A stretch of 61,244 nt of DNA from a virus: positions 1 to 61,244 of IMG/VR virus record IMGVR_UViG_3300021335_001271. One strand, written 5' to 3'. Positions 52,689-61,003 of the stretch are shown here, in pieces. Position 1 is the stretch's first letter, and each line of letters begins with the position of its first letter. A program made the position numbers and the translations under genes. The notes under the pieces are model-generated. The model worked only from the letters and a program-made list of their open reading frames with translations. It did no database searches and was not told where the DNA came from.

Positions 52689-53011
52689 AAATTAATGAAT
52701 TCCACGACATGGATATTCCACAAGAAATAATCCCAAAGCCGGATTATGATGTACCTAGTGATTTGTTGATTTTTATGCGTAACGATCCAATGTTTTATCG
52801 CAAGAACTTTTTTCCAGCAATAGAAAGTTACAAAGAAGATACAAAAAACACTGCACCACTGGAAAATATGGTAAAGCGTGGGCTAGGTGAATATTGTAAT
52901 AAATTTAAAATTGAAAATCCAAAAGAAGAACTTATGGGCGAAGGCGACATTATTGATTTGGTGCGTACTATAATTGCTGACGAAATGGAAGATCAGGATG
53001 AAAATAAGTGA
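52682..53011 (+). CDS. Conserved 109-aa virion-region protein
   Basis: The ATG at 52682 overlaps the previous stop. The protein begins MVKINEFHDMDIPQEIIP and is acidic at the end (IIADEMEDQDENK). The first residues resemble the leader seen in the genes downstream, but no clear I-x-E site is present. The function is unknown; its place in the coupled chain suggests a head or internal protein. Confidence 0.6.
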   Translation: MVKINEFHDMDIPQEIIPKPDYDVPSDLLIFMRNDPMFYRKNFFPAIESYKEDTKNTAPLENMVKRGLGEYCNKFKIENPKEELMGEGDIIDLVRTIIADEMEDQDENK

Positions 53012-53204
53012 TATATTGGATAGAATTTGGAAAGGTCCTGCAGATAACTTCAGTGCTATGATGACAGCAGTGGTAGCAATGTATGCCAGAACTAGACGTC
53101 ATCCTAAATCAGTGCCCGACGAATATATGAAAATGTTAAAAAAACAATTTCCTGATGCAAAACCATTGGATATGCGCAGAGCTATAGAAAAGGCTGACAT
53201 ATAA
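52998..53204 (+). CDS. Small 68-aa virion-region protein
   Basis: The ATG at 52998 follows GATCAGG and overlaps the previous gene by 14 bases. It begins MKISDILDRIWKGP and is basic in the middle (YARTRRHPKSVPDEYMKML). Its stop overlaps the next ATG. Function unknown. Confidence 0.6.
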   Translation: MKISDILDRIWKGPADNFSAMMTAVVAMYARTRRHPKSVPDEYMKMLKKQFPDAKPLDMRRAIEKADI

Positions 53205-53407
53205 TGGATATAGCAGAATTACAACACTTAGCAGGCATACGCAATAAGTTCACAGGTTTTACTCCATATGTTCCTGAAAACATGAGTATTACTGGTACAG
53301 AAAAATCTAAAATACAACGAAAGAAAAAAATACAACCAGGCACCGAAGAATGGTTCAAACTATGGTTTAGCCAACCACACTTAACAGGGGAGAAACCAGT
53401 AGATTGA
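53204..53407 (+). CDS. Small 67-aa virion-region protein
   Basis: This begins MDIAELQHLAGIRNKFTG FTPY and has a Lys-rich centre (KSKIQRKKKIQPG). The LxxLAGI N-terminal segment recurs in marine phage structural proteins, for example ALAGI inside the protein at 55634. It is coupled to both neighbours by overlaps. Function unknown. Confidence 0.6.
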   Translation: MDIAELQHLAGIRNKFTGFTPYVPENMSITGTEKSKIQRKKKIQPGTEEWFKLWFSQPHLTGEKPVD

Positions 53408-53622
53408 AACGCTGGCTTTACAAAACTTGGCGCAGTTGGAATCCGTGGTATACACTTGAAGTTGATTACCGTGGTACAACCAAGCGAATTATTGTAAAAG
53501 ACTTTAAAAAGAAAACACCTAAGCACATAAAAGGTATTAACAGTGACGGTGAATGGTTTGAATTAAAAAGTGATGCACCTATGGACTATTATGTACAAGA
53601 ATACAAGGCAGATTTACAATGA
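53404..53622 (+). CDS. Small basic 72-aa protein
   Basis: The TTG start at 53404 overlaps the previous TGA (TTGA) and follows GGGGAG. The protein is Trp-rich at the N-terminus (RWLYKTWRSWNPWYTLEVDY) and otherwise basic beta-type. The family is not recognised. Confidence 0.6.
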   Translation: MKRWLYKTWRSWNPWYTLEVDYRGTTKRIIVKDFKKKTPKHIKGINSDGEWFELKSDAPMDYYVQEYKADLQ

Positions 53623-54359
53623 GAATACACCATATAGATGAAGGCGTTGGACGTATCGTAAAAGGTGTCAATACTACAGTTGATGTAGGTGTTGATCAAA
53701 CACGTATCGAAGCAGCAAAGTTTGGCAATAAAGTGGATAAAGACGGGCGTCCTCCAACACTTTCAAAGAAAGTTAAAGGCAATAGCACAAATGTAATGTA
53801 CAATTTAGGTATGGTAAAAGAACAACGTTATACAGCAGCCGAATGGGCTATTATGGAAGGTGGACATACGTTAGAAGAAACCACACCACAACTTAAAAAG
53901 CCAGGTAGAATATTTGCAGCACTTACAGAAGATGTAAAAATAGACAACAAAGAAGGTTGGGGTTCTGTACCTTGGAATCAAGAAGTAGACTATAGAGGTT
54001 TGCGTGTTAAAATGAAACCAAGTGTATTCATCAACCTAGCAGCAAGTCGCAACGGCGAACCACCTGTGCCTAAAGTAGTACAATATGTAAAAGACGGAGG
54101 TGCTATTGGTGCTCCGTTCCTACAAATATTTGTAGATGATGATGACAGTCAAATACCAGAAGTGCGTGGTCACGAAGGACGCAGCCGAATGGCTGCTATA
54201 TTAGAAGTACACGGTGACGTACCAGTAGAAACACACTTGTTCTTCCAAGGTAAAGTAAATCGCAACAGACACATTACACCAGAGTTTGTTGAAAAGATTC
54301 AAAGATATTTAATCAGCGAAAATGACAAAATGGTAAGAGGGCCACTGTTTGAGATTTAG
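53619..54359 (+). CDS. Conserved protein with ParB-like RGHEGRSR motif and possible capsid-targeting leader
   Basis: This 246-aa protein opens with MRIHHIDEG, where I-D-E fits the [L/I]-x-E cleavage rule of T4 prohead protease. VRGHEGRSRMAAILEVHGD (near residues 187-205) resembles the GxxRxxA motif of ParB-like nuclease domains. The rest (KKVKGNSTNVMYNLGMVKEQ) is unassigned. If the leader is real, the protein would be packaged in the head. Confidence 0.6.
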   Translation: MRIHHIDEGVGRIVKGVNTTVDVGVDQTRIEAAKFGNKVDKDGRPPTLSKKVKGNSTNVMYNLGMVKEQRYTAAEWAIMEGGHTLEETTPQLKKPGRIFAALTEDVKIDNKEGWGSVPWNQEVDYRGLRVKMKPSVFINLAASRNGEPPVPKVVQYVKDGGAIGAPFLQIFVDDDDSQIPEVRGHEGRSRMAAILEVHGDVPVETHLFFQGKVNRNRHITPEFVEKIQRYLISENDKMVRGPLFEI

Positions 54360-54549
54360 TGAGATCATAGAAAACTTTGCTGACGGTAAGAAAAAAGGCA
54401 AAAGCAGACCAGGGCGTGTAAAACGTTCAGGTGCTAGTTGTAAAGGATCGGTGACTGATTTGCGCAAACGTGCAAAGAAGTATTCAGGCGAACGTGGTAA
54501 AATGTACCATTGGTGTGCTAATATGAAAAGTGGAAGAAAGAAAAAATAA
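54349..54549 (+). CDS. Small basic protein with Cys motif and capsid-targeting-like leader
   Basis: The TTG start at 54349 overlaps the previous gene by 11 bases. The 66-aa protein begins MRFSEIIEN (I-I-E site) and then is strongly basic, with ASCKGSVTDLRKRAKKYSGE and MYHWCANMKSGRKKK. This module recurs at the ends of marine phage virion proteins. DNA binding inside the capsid is an inference. Confidence 0.65.
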   Translation: MRFSEIIENFADGKKKGKSRPGRVKRSGASCKGSVTDLRKRAKKYSGERGKMYHWCANMKSGRKKK

Positions 54550-54653
54550 TGGATATAGAGTATTACGTTAAAAAACTTAAAGAACACGAAGAACAAAGAA
54601 CTAGCACTAACGAACGTAATAACTTTTGGAGGCAATACAATGAAAATAAATGA
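54549..54653 (+). CDS. Very small 34-aa frame
   Basis: The frame starts at the ATG within TAATG at 54549, begins MDIEYYVKKLKEHEEQRTST, and ends 14 bases into the next gene. It is highly charged. The stop/start overlap and the absence of another gene in this 90-base stretch support it, but such a short frame may be chance. Confidence 0.4.
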   Translation: MDIEYYVKKLKEHEEQRTSTNERNNFWRQYNENK

Positions 54654-54828
54654 ACTATGTGAAACAACAGCAGCCGCAGTAGCAACAGTAGCCACTCCAG
54701 TAGGCGGTATGATCAGTCGTCAAATGAAAAACCCAGACGGTACTGCTAAAAATGCACTAGATGTTGATACAAACCTACTAGGTGGAAAAGCAAAGAAGAA
54801 GAAGGCAAAGAGCTCTAAAGATAAATAG
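54640..54828 (+). CDS. Small 62-aa protein with capsid-targeting-like leader
   Basis: This begins MKINELCET (L-C-E site), then TAAAVATVATPVGGMISRQM and a Lys-rich tail (GGKAKKKKAKSSKDK). TTTTGGAGGC precedes the ATG. I recognise it as conserved in T4-like marine phages. It is a candidate internal head protein that is cut after Glu8. Confidence 0.65.
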   Translation: MKINELCETTAAAVATVATPVGGMISRQMKNPDGTAKNALDVDTNLLGGKAKKKKAKSSKDK

Positions 54829-54843
54829 TATAGTAATTACTAT
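54821..54843 (+). promoter_or_regulatory. T4-type late promoter box plus 14-base palindrome
   Basis: ATAAATA (54821-54827) overlaps the TAG stop at 54826-54828. A perfect palindrome ATAGTAATTACTAT (54830-54843) follows where transcription should start, before the ATG at 54856. Confidence 0.5.
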
Positions 54844-54855
54844 TGGAGCATTATA

Positions 54856-55509
54856 ATGACTGAAAAAGCCACAAAAGAAAGCGGCCTTCAAAGACATATC
54901 GGTATTAAAAAATACGGTAAAAAAGGTTTTGAGGAACTACAGAAGGCCGGTCGCGAAGGCGCAAGCGAAGAAGAAAAAGGCGCAATCAAAGATAAACATC
55001 TTCCTAAAAAGAAAACAAATGAAGGATTAGCGGATCTTGCTGATATGGCAGAACGTGATCACGAAGTACAAATGGCACGTAGCGATTTGTATAAAATTGC
55101 CAAGTATGCTATCAAACTTCACGAAATGATGAAAAACGTAAGTGAAGCAGAAGGAATTGAAGGATGGCAACAAGCAAAAATCACAAAAGCAGCAGACTAT
55201 TTAGGTAGTGTATATCACGCACTAGACTATGACACAAAGTTTGAAAGTGTTGAGATTCCAGAAGATGCAAAACCAAAGCAACATAAGCGTGTGTTAAGCG
55301 ACAGCGAAGTAAAATCATACAAGGGTAGTTTAGCAAGCAAACTAGCGGAAGCAAAAGGTGTTTGCCCAGACTGCGGAAACCCAAGTTACACAACACTACC
55401 AGAAGAAAAACAAAAAGGTGTTGATGGCAAAGTATGCTGGAAAGGATACAAGCGTATGGGCACAAAGAAAAAGGGCGGTAAAACCGTAGATAACTGCGTT
55501 AAAATGTAA
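54856..55509 (+). CDS. Conserved 217-aa virion-region protein
   Basis: The N-terminus is basic (RHIGIKKYGKKGFEELQKAG); the centre is helical and conserved in T4-like marine phages (DHEVQMARSDLYKIAKYAIK, EGWQQAKITKAADYLGSVYH). The end carries CPDCGNPSYTTLPEE and CWKGYKRMGTKKKGGKTVDN, a module repeated across such proteins. A virion-packaged DNA-binding role is likely but unproven. Confidence 0.7.
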   Translation: MTEKATKESGLQRHIGIKKYGKKGFEELQKAGREGASEEEKGAIKDKHLPKKKTNEGLADLADMAERDHEVQMARSDLYKIAKYAIKLHEMMKNVSEAEGIEGWQQAKITKAADYLGSVYHALDYDTKFESVEIPEDAKPKQHKRVLSDSEVKSYKGSLASKLAEAKGVCPDCGNPSYTTLPEEKQKGVDGKVCWKGYKRMGTKKKGGKTVDNCVKM

Positions 55510-55634
55510 TGAAAATTAAAGAAGTCATATCGGAAAAATGGAGCGCAAAATACAAGAAAAGTATTAACTGCTCCAATCCAAAAGGCTTCTCACAAAAGGC
55601 ACATTGCGCTGGCAAAAAGAAAAGGAAAAAGTAA
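55509..55634 (+). CDS. 41-aa protein: leader plus Cys/Lys module
   Basis: This begins MKIKEVISEK (I-S-E site) and consists otherwise of a basic module, KKSINCSNPKGFSQKAHCAG followed by KKKRKK. It starts on the stop of the previous gene and ends on the ATG of the next (TAATG). The NPKGFSxKAHCxG module is common as a C-terminal tail of marine phage virion proteins. It is a strong candidate for a minimal internal protein. Confidence 0.65.
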   Translation: MKIKEVISEKWSAKYKKSINCSNPKGFSQKAHCAGKKKRKK

Positions 55635-56449
55635 TGGACTACAATGCACTACAACACAAACTGTTTGCTATGGATCCTACCGATCCAAAAGAAGATTTAG
55701 CAAAACTACGAGCACAAGCAGGTGGCAATGCTCCAGCGCCTGCACCACAAGTTGACTATATCGCAGAAAGTGCTAGTGTGCCAGAAGGTTCATTACAAAT
55801 GGATAGAGACTACAGTGTAAGCGACTTTGCTGCACTTGCTGGTATTCGTTTAGATGAAAAACAAAAAATGGGCAGTGCAGGACAAGCAAAAGGCAAGGAT
55901 CCTATGCCTAGCACAAGCAAACCTAGTCGTACTGGCGAACAACCGCATCCATTGAAAGACAAACTTGTAGGTGAAGATGTTCCCGGAATGCGCCCATTTA
56001 AGGCTGCACCTCCTAACCCAAAAAGTGCGCCGCCAGATAAAGCACTCGGTATGACACCTCCAGGTGCAGATTTTGGCAAAACTGCTAAAAGTGTAGATGA
56101 TCATTTCCAAACTAAATTCATGTCAGACTTAGTCAAAGCATTTTATCGTGCTATTGGTAGATTAAAGCCTGATGCAGATCCACAAGATATCAAAAAAGCA
56201 GCACAAGCAGCAGCAAATAGTATGCAAGAATCAATGTATGAGCGTAGTCTAACCAAAGGCGAAGAAAAGAAAAAAGAAAAGTACGTCAAAGGTATGAAGA
56301 AAAACGCAGGCGACTTTAAAAAACGTTACGGTGATGATGCCGAAGCAGTAATGTATGCCACTGCAACAAAAAATGCAAAAAACGAATCTAGTATTGACAG
56401 TATTAAAGATCAATTATATGCTGCATTAAACAAAAAAATGAGTGACTGA
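55634..56449 (+). CDS. Conserved 271-aa virion-region protein
   Basis: The ATG at 55634 overlaps the previous stop. The protein has a Pro/Lys-rich, disordered middle (GKDPMPSTSKPSRTGEQPHP) and a C-terminal module (LTKGEEKKKEKYVKGMKKNA, FKKRYGDDAEAVMYATATKN) known from T4-like marine phages. SVSDFAALAGIRLDE is a short conserved helix. It is probably an internal or head protein. Confidence 0.7.
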   Translation: MDYNALQHKLFAMDPTDPKEDLAKLRAQAGGNAPAPAPQVDYIAESASVPEGSLQMDRDYSVSDFAALAGIRLDEKQKMGSAGQAKGKDPMPSTSKPSRTGEQPHPLKDKLVGEDVPGMRPFKAAPPNPKSAPPDKALGMTPPGADFGKTAKSVDDHFQTKFMSDLVKAFYRAIGRLKPDADPQDIKKAAQAAANSMQESMYERSLTKGEEKKKEKYVKGMKKNAGDFKKRYGDDAEAVMYATATKNAKNESSIDSIKDQLYAALNKKMSD

Positions 56450-59139
56450 TGAAATTAACGGATCTAATATTTGAAAACACTGGAAGTTTAAAATCATTTA
56501 TGGGTGCTGTTCGCGGTAACATGGGCGATAGATTAGGTCCTCAAAACCCTGGAAATCCAGATGGAAGTACTGTCAAAGAAATACAAACACAACTTAAACG
56601 ACATCAGCTTCAAATTGCTAATCAACCACCAAATCCTAATCAAATAGCATGGGTAGGACCTGTAGATGGAAAATGGACTCCTGCACTAAGTGATGCTATT
56701 ATACAATGGAAAAAAAGTATTAATTTACAAGAGCCAAGTGCAAGACTAGATGTAACCACAGCAGAATTAAGTCCAAGAGCATTAGAATATCTAGTTGCAA
56801 AAAAATTATACACCGATACATCAGTAAAAGGATTATTATATAAAAGTGCAGGTGGTGATGCAGAACCAAAAGATTATAAAAAATTTGTTTGGAGTGGCAG
56901 AACTTTTGATGTAGGACATCAGATAAACACTCCAACTAGTGCAATCCAAAACACCAAAGACTTTTTATTAGCAATTGGAGAATCTGGTTGGATAGCAATA
57001 TTAGATGATTTTGTCAAAACCAAAGGTGTTAATTTATTTAAAGGAGATGCAAAAACTAGATCAGAAGCCAAAGCATTAGTTGCTTTAATGAAAGAAGTAG
57101 AAGCAGGACAAATGCGTCATCCTGTAATTTGGCTTAAGATATGGGAAGATAAAGTGCTCAAAAGAGAAGGCTTGAAAATGAAAGCTACTCTTCAGAGTGG
57201 TAACGAAATGCACTATTCTCCTAGACAGGCAGGCGGATACAAAGAATTTGGTAGTGTAAAAGAAGGTGCGCAACAATTATATAATTATTTTAGAGTGCTA
57301 GCCACAGGAATTCTAGCAAAATATAAAGAAGCCGTCGAAGCTGAATCTCCAGAAATAGATCCTAAAACAGGCGAACCAAAACCTCCTACAATGAACAGAC
57401 AAGAACAAAACACTTGGGCAATGGATATGCAAAAAGCCCTTTATGAAGGTTGGTGGGAATTTGTTCCAGTATTTGGAGATCCAAATGATGAGGCATCTGT
57501 TAGAGATCTAATGCTTCAAGTTAGATCAGCGGAAGAGTATGATATTCTAACTGCAAAGTATGCTGAAATATTTGACAGAGATTTAAATGAAGATTTAGTA
57601 AATGAATTAGATGAGGATAGTTATAATAATTTTGTTGTTAGAATTTTAAGTAGATTAAACAGAATTAGACCAAACTTACTACATGCTAGTATTCCATTTG
57701 GAACAGCAGATAAAATTACCGTAACATTGGATAATGTAAAATATACTGTTATGAAAGAGCTAGAGAATGGCAGTGTTGTTCAAGTCAAGTATAGATCACG
57801 TATGATAAAAAATGTTATTCTACAGGATGCAGTGTTAAAGGCAGCAATAGAACAACAAAATGGAACTATTCCAGATGTTATTTCTAAACCAGCAGATGAA
57901 TTCCTTGATGAAGCTGCACTTATTGTCATTGCCGCTGTTCAAGAAGAAGCAGCGTTTATGGTTCCATATTACACAGCATCTGAACCTTTTGATCAAATGA
58001 CTGATCCAACTATGGGTGTTAAAAGAATTAAAGGTTTGCAGGAAAATGCAGCAAGAATGTTACAAAGCGGTATGGATTATAATGGCGTATTTAAATACAT
58101 TATGGGCGAGTCTATTGAAGACGGAAAATGGTTGATATCAACAAAAACTGTACATTGGGATGCACAATGGAAAAATGTCAATAACAATATTGTTGGAAAA
58201 CTAGATGGTATATTAGATGATATAGAGGCTACTGATGAACAACGTGATTTAGTAAATAGATTACATAAAGAAGATACTAGAGAAGAAGCAATGGCAGAAA
58301 TACTTGCCGAAACAAATGTAAAAACATTTTATGAAGAAATTTATAGAATTTTTCCAGAACAACACAACAAACACTTTGACGAATATGTGTTGAATAACAA
58401 AACAGATCAAATAGTAGAGTATGTTGAAAAGGGTGCAGACTTTGAAGATCCTGCATTAAATAGTATTGTCAATGAAATTGGACTTGCATCTGCTGCACCT
58501 GCAATGACTGCTAGAACTTTTAAAAAGTCACTGCAAAGAGGATGGTGGAACATTACTAACAATGATGAAGATTTGGCCTTTGCACTAGTAACACAAATTC
58601 AAGAACCTTCTGATTATGCATTAGTAAATGAGTGGTATAAAAAACAAGGTGCAAGTGCTGCATTAATTGACGATATCGACGGAAGCGAATGGGCTTTAAT
58701 CGGAGAAGGTAAAGCTGTTGAGTTACTAAAGAGAAGACTCGGTATAAACACAGAATTAGCAAGAGCAGGATTTGATCCTCAATTTGAGAATCTAATTCAA
58801 AAAGCCAAAAATGATCCTAGTGAAGAAAATTTAACACCTTTGAAAACTGTAATCGAACGTAATAGAACTAATTTGTTTTCTGTTACAAAAGACGATAAAG
58901 TTGTATCATTATCAGAAGATAAGATTAAAATTTTCTATGGCGAATTGACAACTATGTCAAAATCTATTTTAAAAGATTCCCCAGAAGCAGAACTTTTATT
59001 TGAAATTTTAGATGCAATGGTAGTAGCTGTTCAAAACACACATGACAAATTAAATAAGCCAAGTCTACTGCCAAATGAAAGAGGCTTAAAAGCAGCCAAT
59101 GATGCTAGACTAAGAGCAGAAGAAGACTGGTTTGATTAA
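56449..59139 (+). CDS. Large virion protein with PG-binding-like and annexin-like repeats
   Basis: This 896-aa protein starts MKLTDLIFEN (I-F-E site). Residues 42-95 (VKEIQTQLKRHQLQIA, VDGKWTPALSDAIIQWKKSI) match a PG_binding_1-like fold. Later segments resemble annexin-type helical repeats: DEASVRDLMLQVRSAEEYDI with YAEIFDRDLNEDLVNELDED near 345-400, and a second set near 695-760 (NNDEDLAFALVTQIQEPSDY). It could be ejected into the host cell with DNA. Function unproven. Confidence 0.68.
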   Translation: MKLTDLIFENTGSLKSFMGAVRGNMGDRLGPQNPGNPDGSTVKEIQTQLKRHQLQIANQPPNPNQIAWVGPVDGKWTPALSDAIIQWKKSINLQEPSARLDVTTAELSPRALEYLVAKKLYTDTSVKGLLYKSAGGDAEPKDYKKFVWSGRTFDVGHQINTPTSAIQNTKDFLLAIGESGWIAILDDFVKTKGVNLFKGDAKTRSEAKALVALMKEVEAGQMRHPVIWLKIWEDKVLKREGLKMKATLQSGNEMHYSPRQAGGYKEFGSVKEGAQQLYNYFRVLATGILAKYKEAVEAESPEIDPKTGEPKPPTMNRQEQNTWAMDMQKALYEGWWEFVPVFGDPNDEASVRDLMLQVRSAEEYDILTAKYAEIFDRDLNEDLVNELDEDSYNNFVVRILSRLNRIRPNLLHASIPFGTADKITVTLDNVKYTVMKELENGSVVQVKYRSRMIKNVILQDAVLKAAIEQQNGTIPDVISKPADEFLDEAALIVIAAVQEEAAFMVPYYTASEPFDQMTDPTMGVKRIKGLQENAARMLQSGMDYNGVFKYIMGESIEDGKWLISTKTVHWDAQWKNVNNNIVGKLDGILDDIEATDEQRDLVNRLHKEDTREEAMAEILAETNVKTFYEEIYRIFPEQHNKHFDEYVLNNKTDQIVEYVEKGADFEDPALNSIVNEIGLASAAPAMTARTFKKSLQRGWWNITNNDEDLAFALVTQIQEPSDYALVNEWYKKQGASAALIDDIDGSEWALIGEGKAVELLKRRLGINTELARAGFDPQFENLIQKAKNDPSEENLTPLKTVIERNRTNLFSVTKDDKVVSLSEDKIKIFYGELTTMSKSILKDSPEAELLFEILDAMVVAVQNTHDKLNKPSLLPNERGLKAANDARLRAEEDWFD

Positions 59140-59639
59140 TGTTTAAAGATTCTATCAAGGACTGGATAGAAAACTTTTTATGCAAAGATAATCCAGCATT
59201 TAACAATATGCCTCCTTGCCCATTTGCTAAACAAGCAATGTTAGATGACAAAATACTTTACTTGGAACTACAACCTTTACACATTCCAATGGGCGATTAT
59301 TTTGTAGCAGAACTAGAAAACTTCAGCTATCATTGGCCTAAAGGTAAAGAAGTTGTTGTTATAGGCACAGATCCGCAATATATCTCAGCAGAAGAATTAT
59401 CACTAGCTGTAGAAGGTGCTATGGCACGTTTTTTAAAAGACAGAGGATATATTGCATTAGAAGATCATCCTGATGCAGAAGAAAAAGTACAAGACGTTTG
59501 TGTAAATCAAGGCAAATATGCTCTTGTGCTATTACAGGAACGTGATAAACTAAAACGTGCAAGAAATATTTTACAGAAACAAGACTACTATAAATACTGG
59601 ACACCCGAGTACTATGAAGAAGTAGTCAATGATATGTAG
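59139..59639 (+). CDS. Conserved 166-aa phage protein
   Basis: This begins MFKDSIKDWIENFLC and has NMPPCPFAKQAMLDDKI and VQDVCVNQGKYALVLLQERD. The CPFAKxA motif family is common in marine phages and bacteria, with no settled function. It starts on the stop of the large virion gene and overlaps the next by 11 bases. Confidence 0.68.
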   Translation: MFKDSIKDWIENFLCKDNPAFNNMPPCPFAKQAMLDDKILYLELQPLHIPMGDYFVAELENFSYHWPKGKEVVVIGTDPQYISAEELSLAVEGAMARFLKDRGYIALEDHPDAEEKVQDVCVNQGKYALVLLQERDKLKRARNILQKQDYYKYWTPEYYEEVVNDM

Positions 59640-60081
59640 AATCAACTTAACTAAGACAAACTACAAACAAATAGATTTTAAGTTATTAGGTAAAAATGAC
59701 TTTGCAAGTTGCGAACAAATATACAAACAATATATTGAACACAATGAAATAGAAAATCCACACCCTGTGTTTGAAGAAGAATGGAATCGCGAAGCAAAAT
59801 ACAATGCAGATGTACTAGGATACTACGATAAAGAAGATTTAGTTGCTTGGAGTTTAGTTTATAAATTTCCTAGCAAACAAACCATATTAGCAGATCAGTT
59901 TGCTTGGAACTATGAGAATCCTAAACTTAAACTAGGGTATCGCAGCATACGCAGCGAGTGTGCATACTACAAATCTAAAGCATACAAATACTTTATTTTA
60001 GGCGATCCTGATAAGTACAAAGAAGAACTGCAAGGTTATGAGATAATAGAAAGAGGTATGGATGGCATTTTTAGTGCATAG
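59629..60081 (+). CDS. Conserved 150-aa protein, possible acyltransferase fold
   Basis: This begins MICRINLTKTNYKQIDFKLL. The alternating pattern with VLGYYDKEDLVAWSLVYKF and IRSECAYYKSKAYKYFILGD weakly resembles an N-acyltransferase (GNAT/FemX) fold, but no acetyl-CoA loop is evident. It sits with overlaps between two conserved phage genes. Confidence 0.6.
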   Translation: MICRINLTKTNYKQIDFKLLGKNDFASCEQIYKQYIEHNEIENPHPVFEEEWNREAKYNADVLGYYDKEDLVAWSLVYKFPSKQTILADQFAWNYENPKLKLGYRSIRSECAYYKSKAYKYFILGDPDKYKEELQGYEIIERGMDGIFSA

Positions 60082-60706
60082 TTTACCACTACAATCAGTT
60101 TATGTGCGTAAAGAGTTTTTATATGATCACGAACGTGGCCACGGAGAATTTACCCCAGGCATTTGGGTAAGCGTAAAAAGCATAGAAGCAAAAGCATTGT
60201 ATTTTGAAACACTATTAACAGACTATGGAGCATTATATGATAAACTACCTATCTCAGCATTTGTATGGAAAACTGACCACGGTGAACTACTTCCGCTTGA
60301 TGTTCTTCAGTTGTGGGATTGTTTTGATTACGACATCACCGTTATCCAAAAACCATTATTGTCACGATGCGAATTTTTTGGTAAAGACAGACGTATGCAT
60401 CCCGGTGAGTATTGCTTCACAATCGATAATTGTCACAGGGATACTTCCATCCTTGACACCAACTTCAGCGAACACGACCCTGAGCACAAATCATTTAATG
60501 TTATTAAACTGGACAACGGTCAATTCGCTGCTCAGCCTAACAATAGGGTTATCTGGCGTGATAGCTCCCTAACACCAGAAAACTTGCTAACACCAGACTT
60601 TAAAGTATGCACACAGAACTACAAAGTAGAAACAGAACCCAAGTGGAGCGTAGGGCATACTGAAGAATGGCAATATAAAACACTTGACGAAGAGTCAGAA
60701 ACATAG
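60062..60706 (+). CDS. Conserved 214-aa T4-like phage protein
   Basis: Strong conserved blocks (SVYVRKEFLYDHERGHGEFT, YGALYDKLPISAFVW, LQLWDCFDYDITVIQK, HKSFNVIKLDNGQFAAQPNN) are known to me from many T4-like cyanophages as an uncharacterised core-type protein. No catalytic motif is certain. The ATG follows AGAGG and overlaps the previous gene by 20 bases. Confidence 0.75.
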   Translation: MAFLVHSLPLQSVYVRKEFLYDHERGHGEFTPGIWVSVKSIEAKALYFETLLTDYGALYDKLPISAFVWKTDHGELLPLDVLQLWDCFDYDITVIQKPLLSRCEFFGKDRRMHPGEYCFTIDNCHRDTSILDTNFSEHDPEHKSFNVIKLDNGQFAAQPNNRVIWRDSSLTPENLLTPDFKVCTQNYKVETEPKWSVGHTEEWQYKTLDEESET

Positions 60707-60712
60707 TAATAT
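60684..60712 (+). promoter_or_regulatory. Sigma-70 type promoter
   Basis: TTGACG (60684-60689), 17-base spacer, TAATAT (60707-60712), ahead of AAGGAG and the DsbA-like gene at 60737. Confidence 0.65.
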
Positions 60713-60736
60713 TAACAGATAACTAAGGAGTAATAT

Positions 60737-61003
60737 ATGAGCGATCGTGTGTATGGCCCAGAAGAAAAGGCCAAACTAGAACGTCTTGTCCGTGAAGGCG
60801 TAACTGTATTACAAGAAATAGAAGATTTACAAGGCGGATTAAAAGAAACAATCAAAGCAGTTGCAGAAGAATTAAGTGTAAAACCAAGTTTGATCAACAA
60901 AGCAATTAAAGTAGCACAAAAACGTGACTGGAGTCGTGTTGCTGATGAATTTGAAGATTTAGAAACACTTGTTGCTACCACAGGATACGACAAAGACGCA
61001 TAA
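60737..61003 (+). CDS. dsbA: DsbA-like double-stranded DNA-binding protein (T4 late-transcription type)
   Basis: This 88-aa helical protein (RVYGPEEKAKLERLVREGVT, EIEDLQGGLKETIKAVAEEL) matches the phage DsbA family, which binds late-promoter DNA in T4; it is unrelated to the disulfide oxidoreductase of the same name. It has AAGGAG upstream and its own promoter. Its stop overlaps the start of the following radical SAM gene. Confidence 0.8.
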   Translation: MSDRVYGPEEKAKLERLVREGVTVLQEIEDLQGGLKETIKAVAEELSVKPSLINKAIKVAQKRDWSRVADEFEDLETLVATTGYDKDA

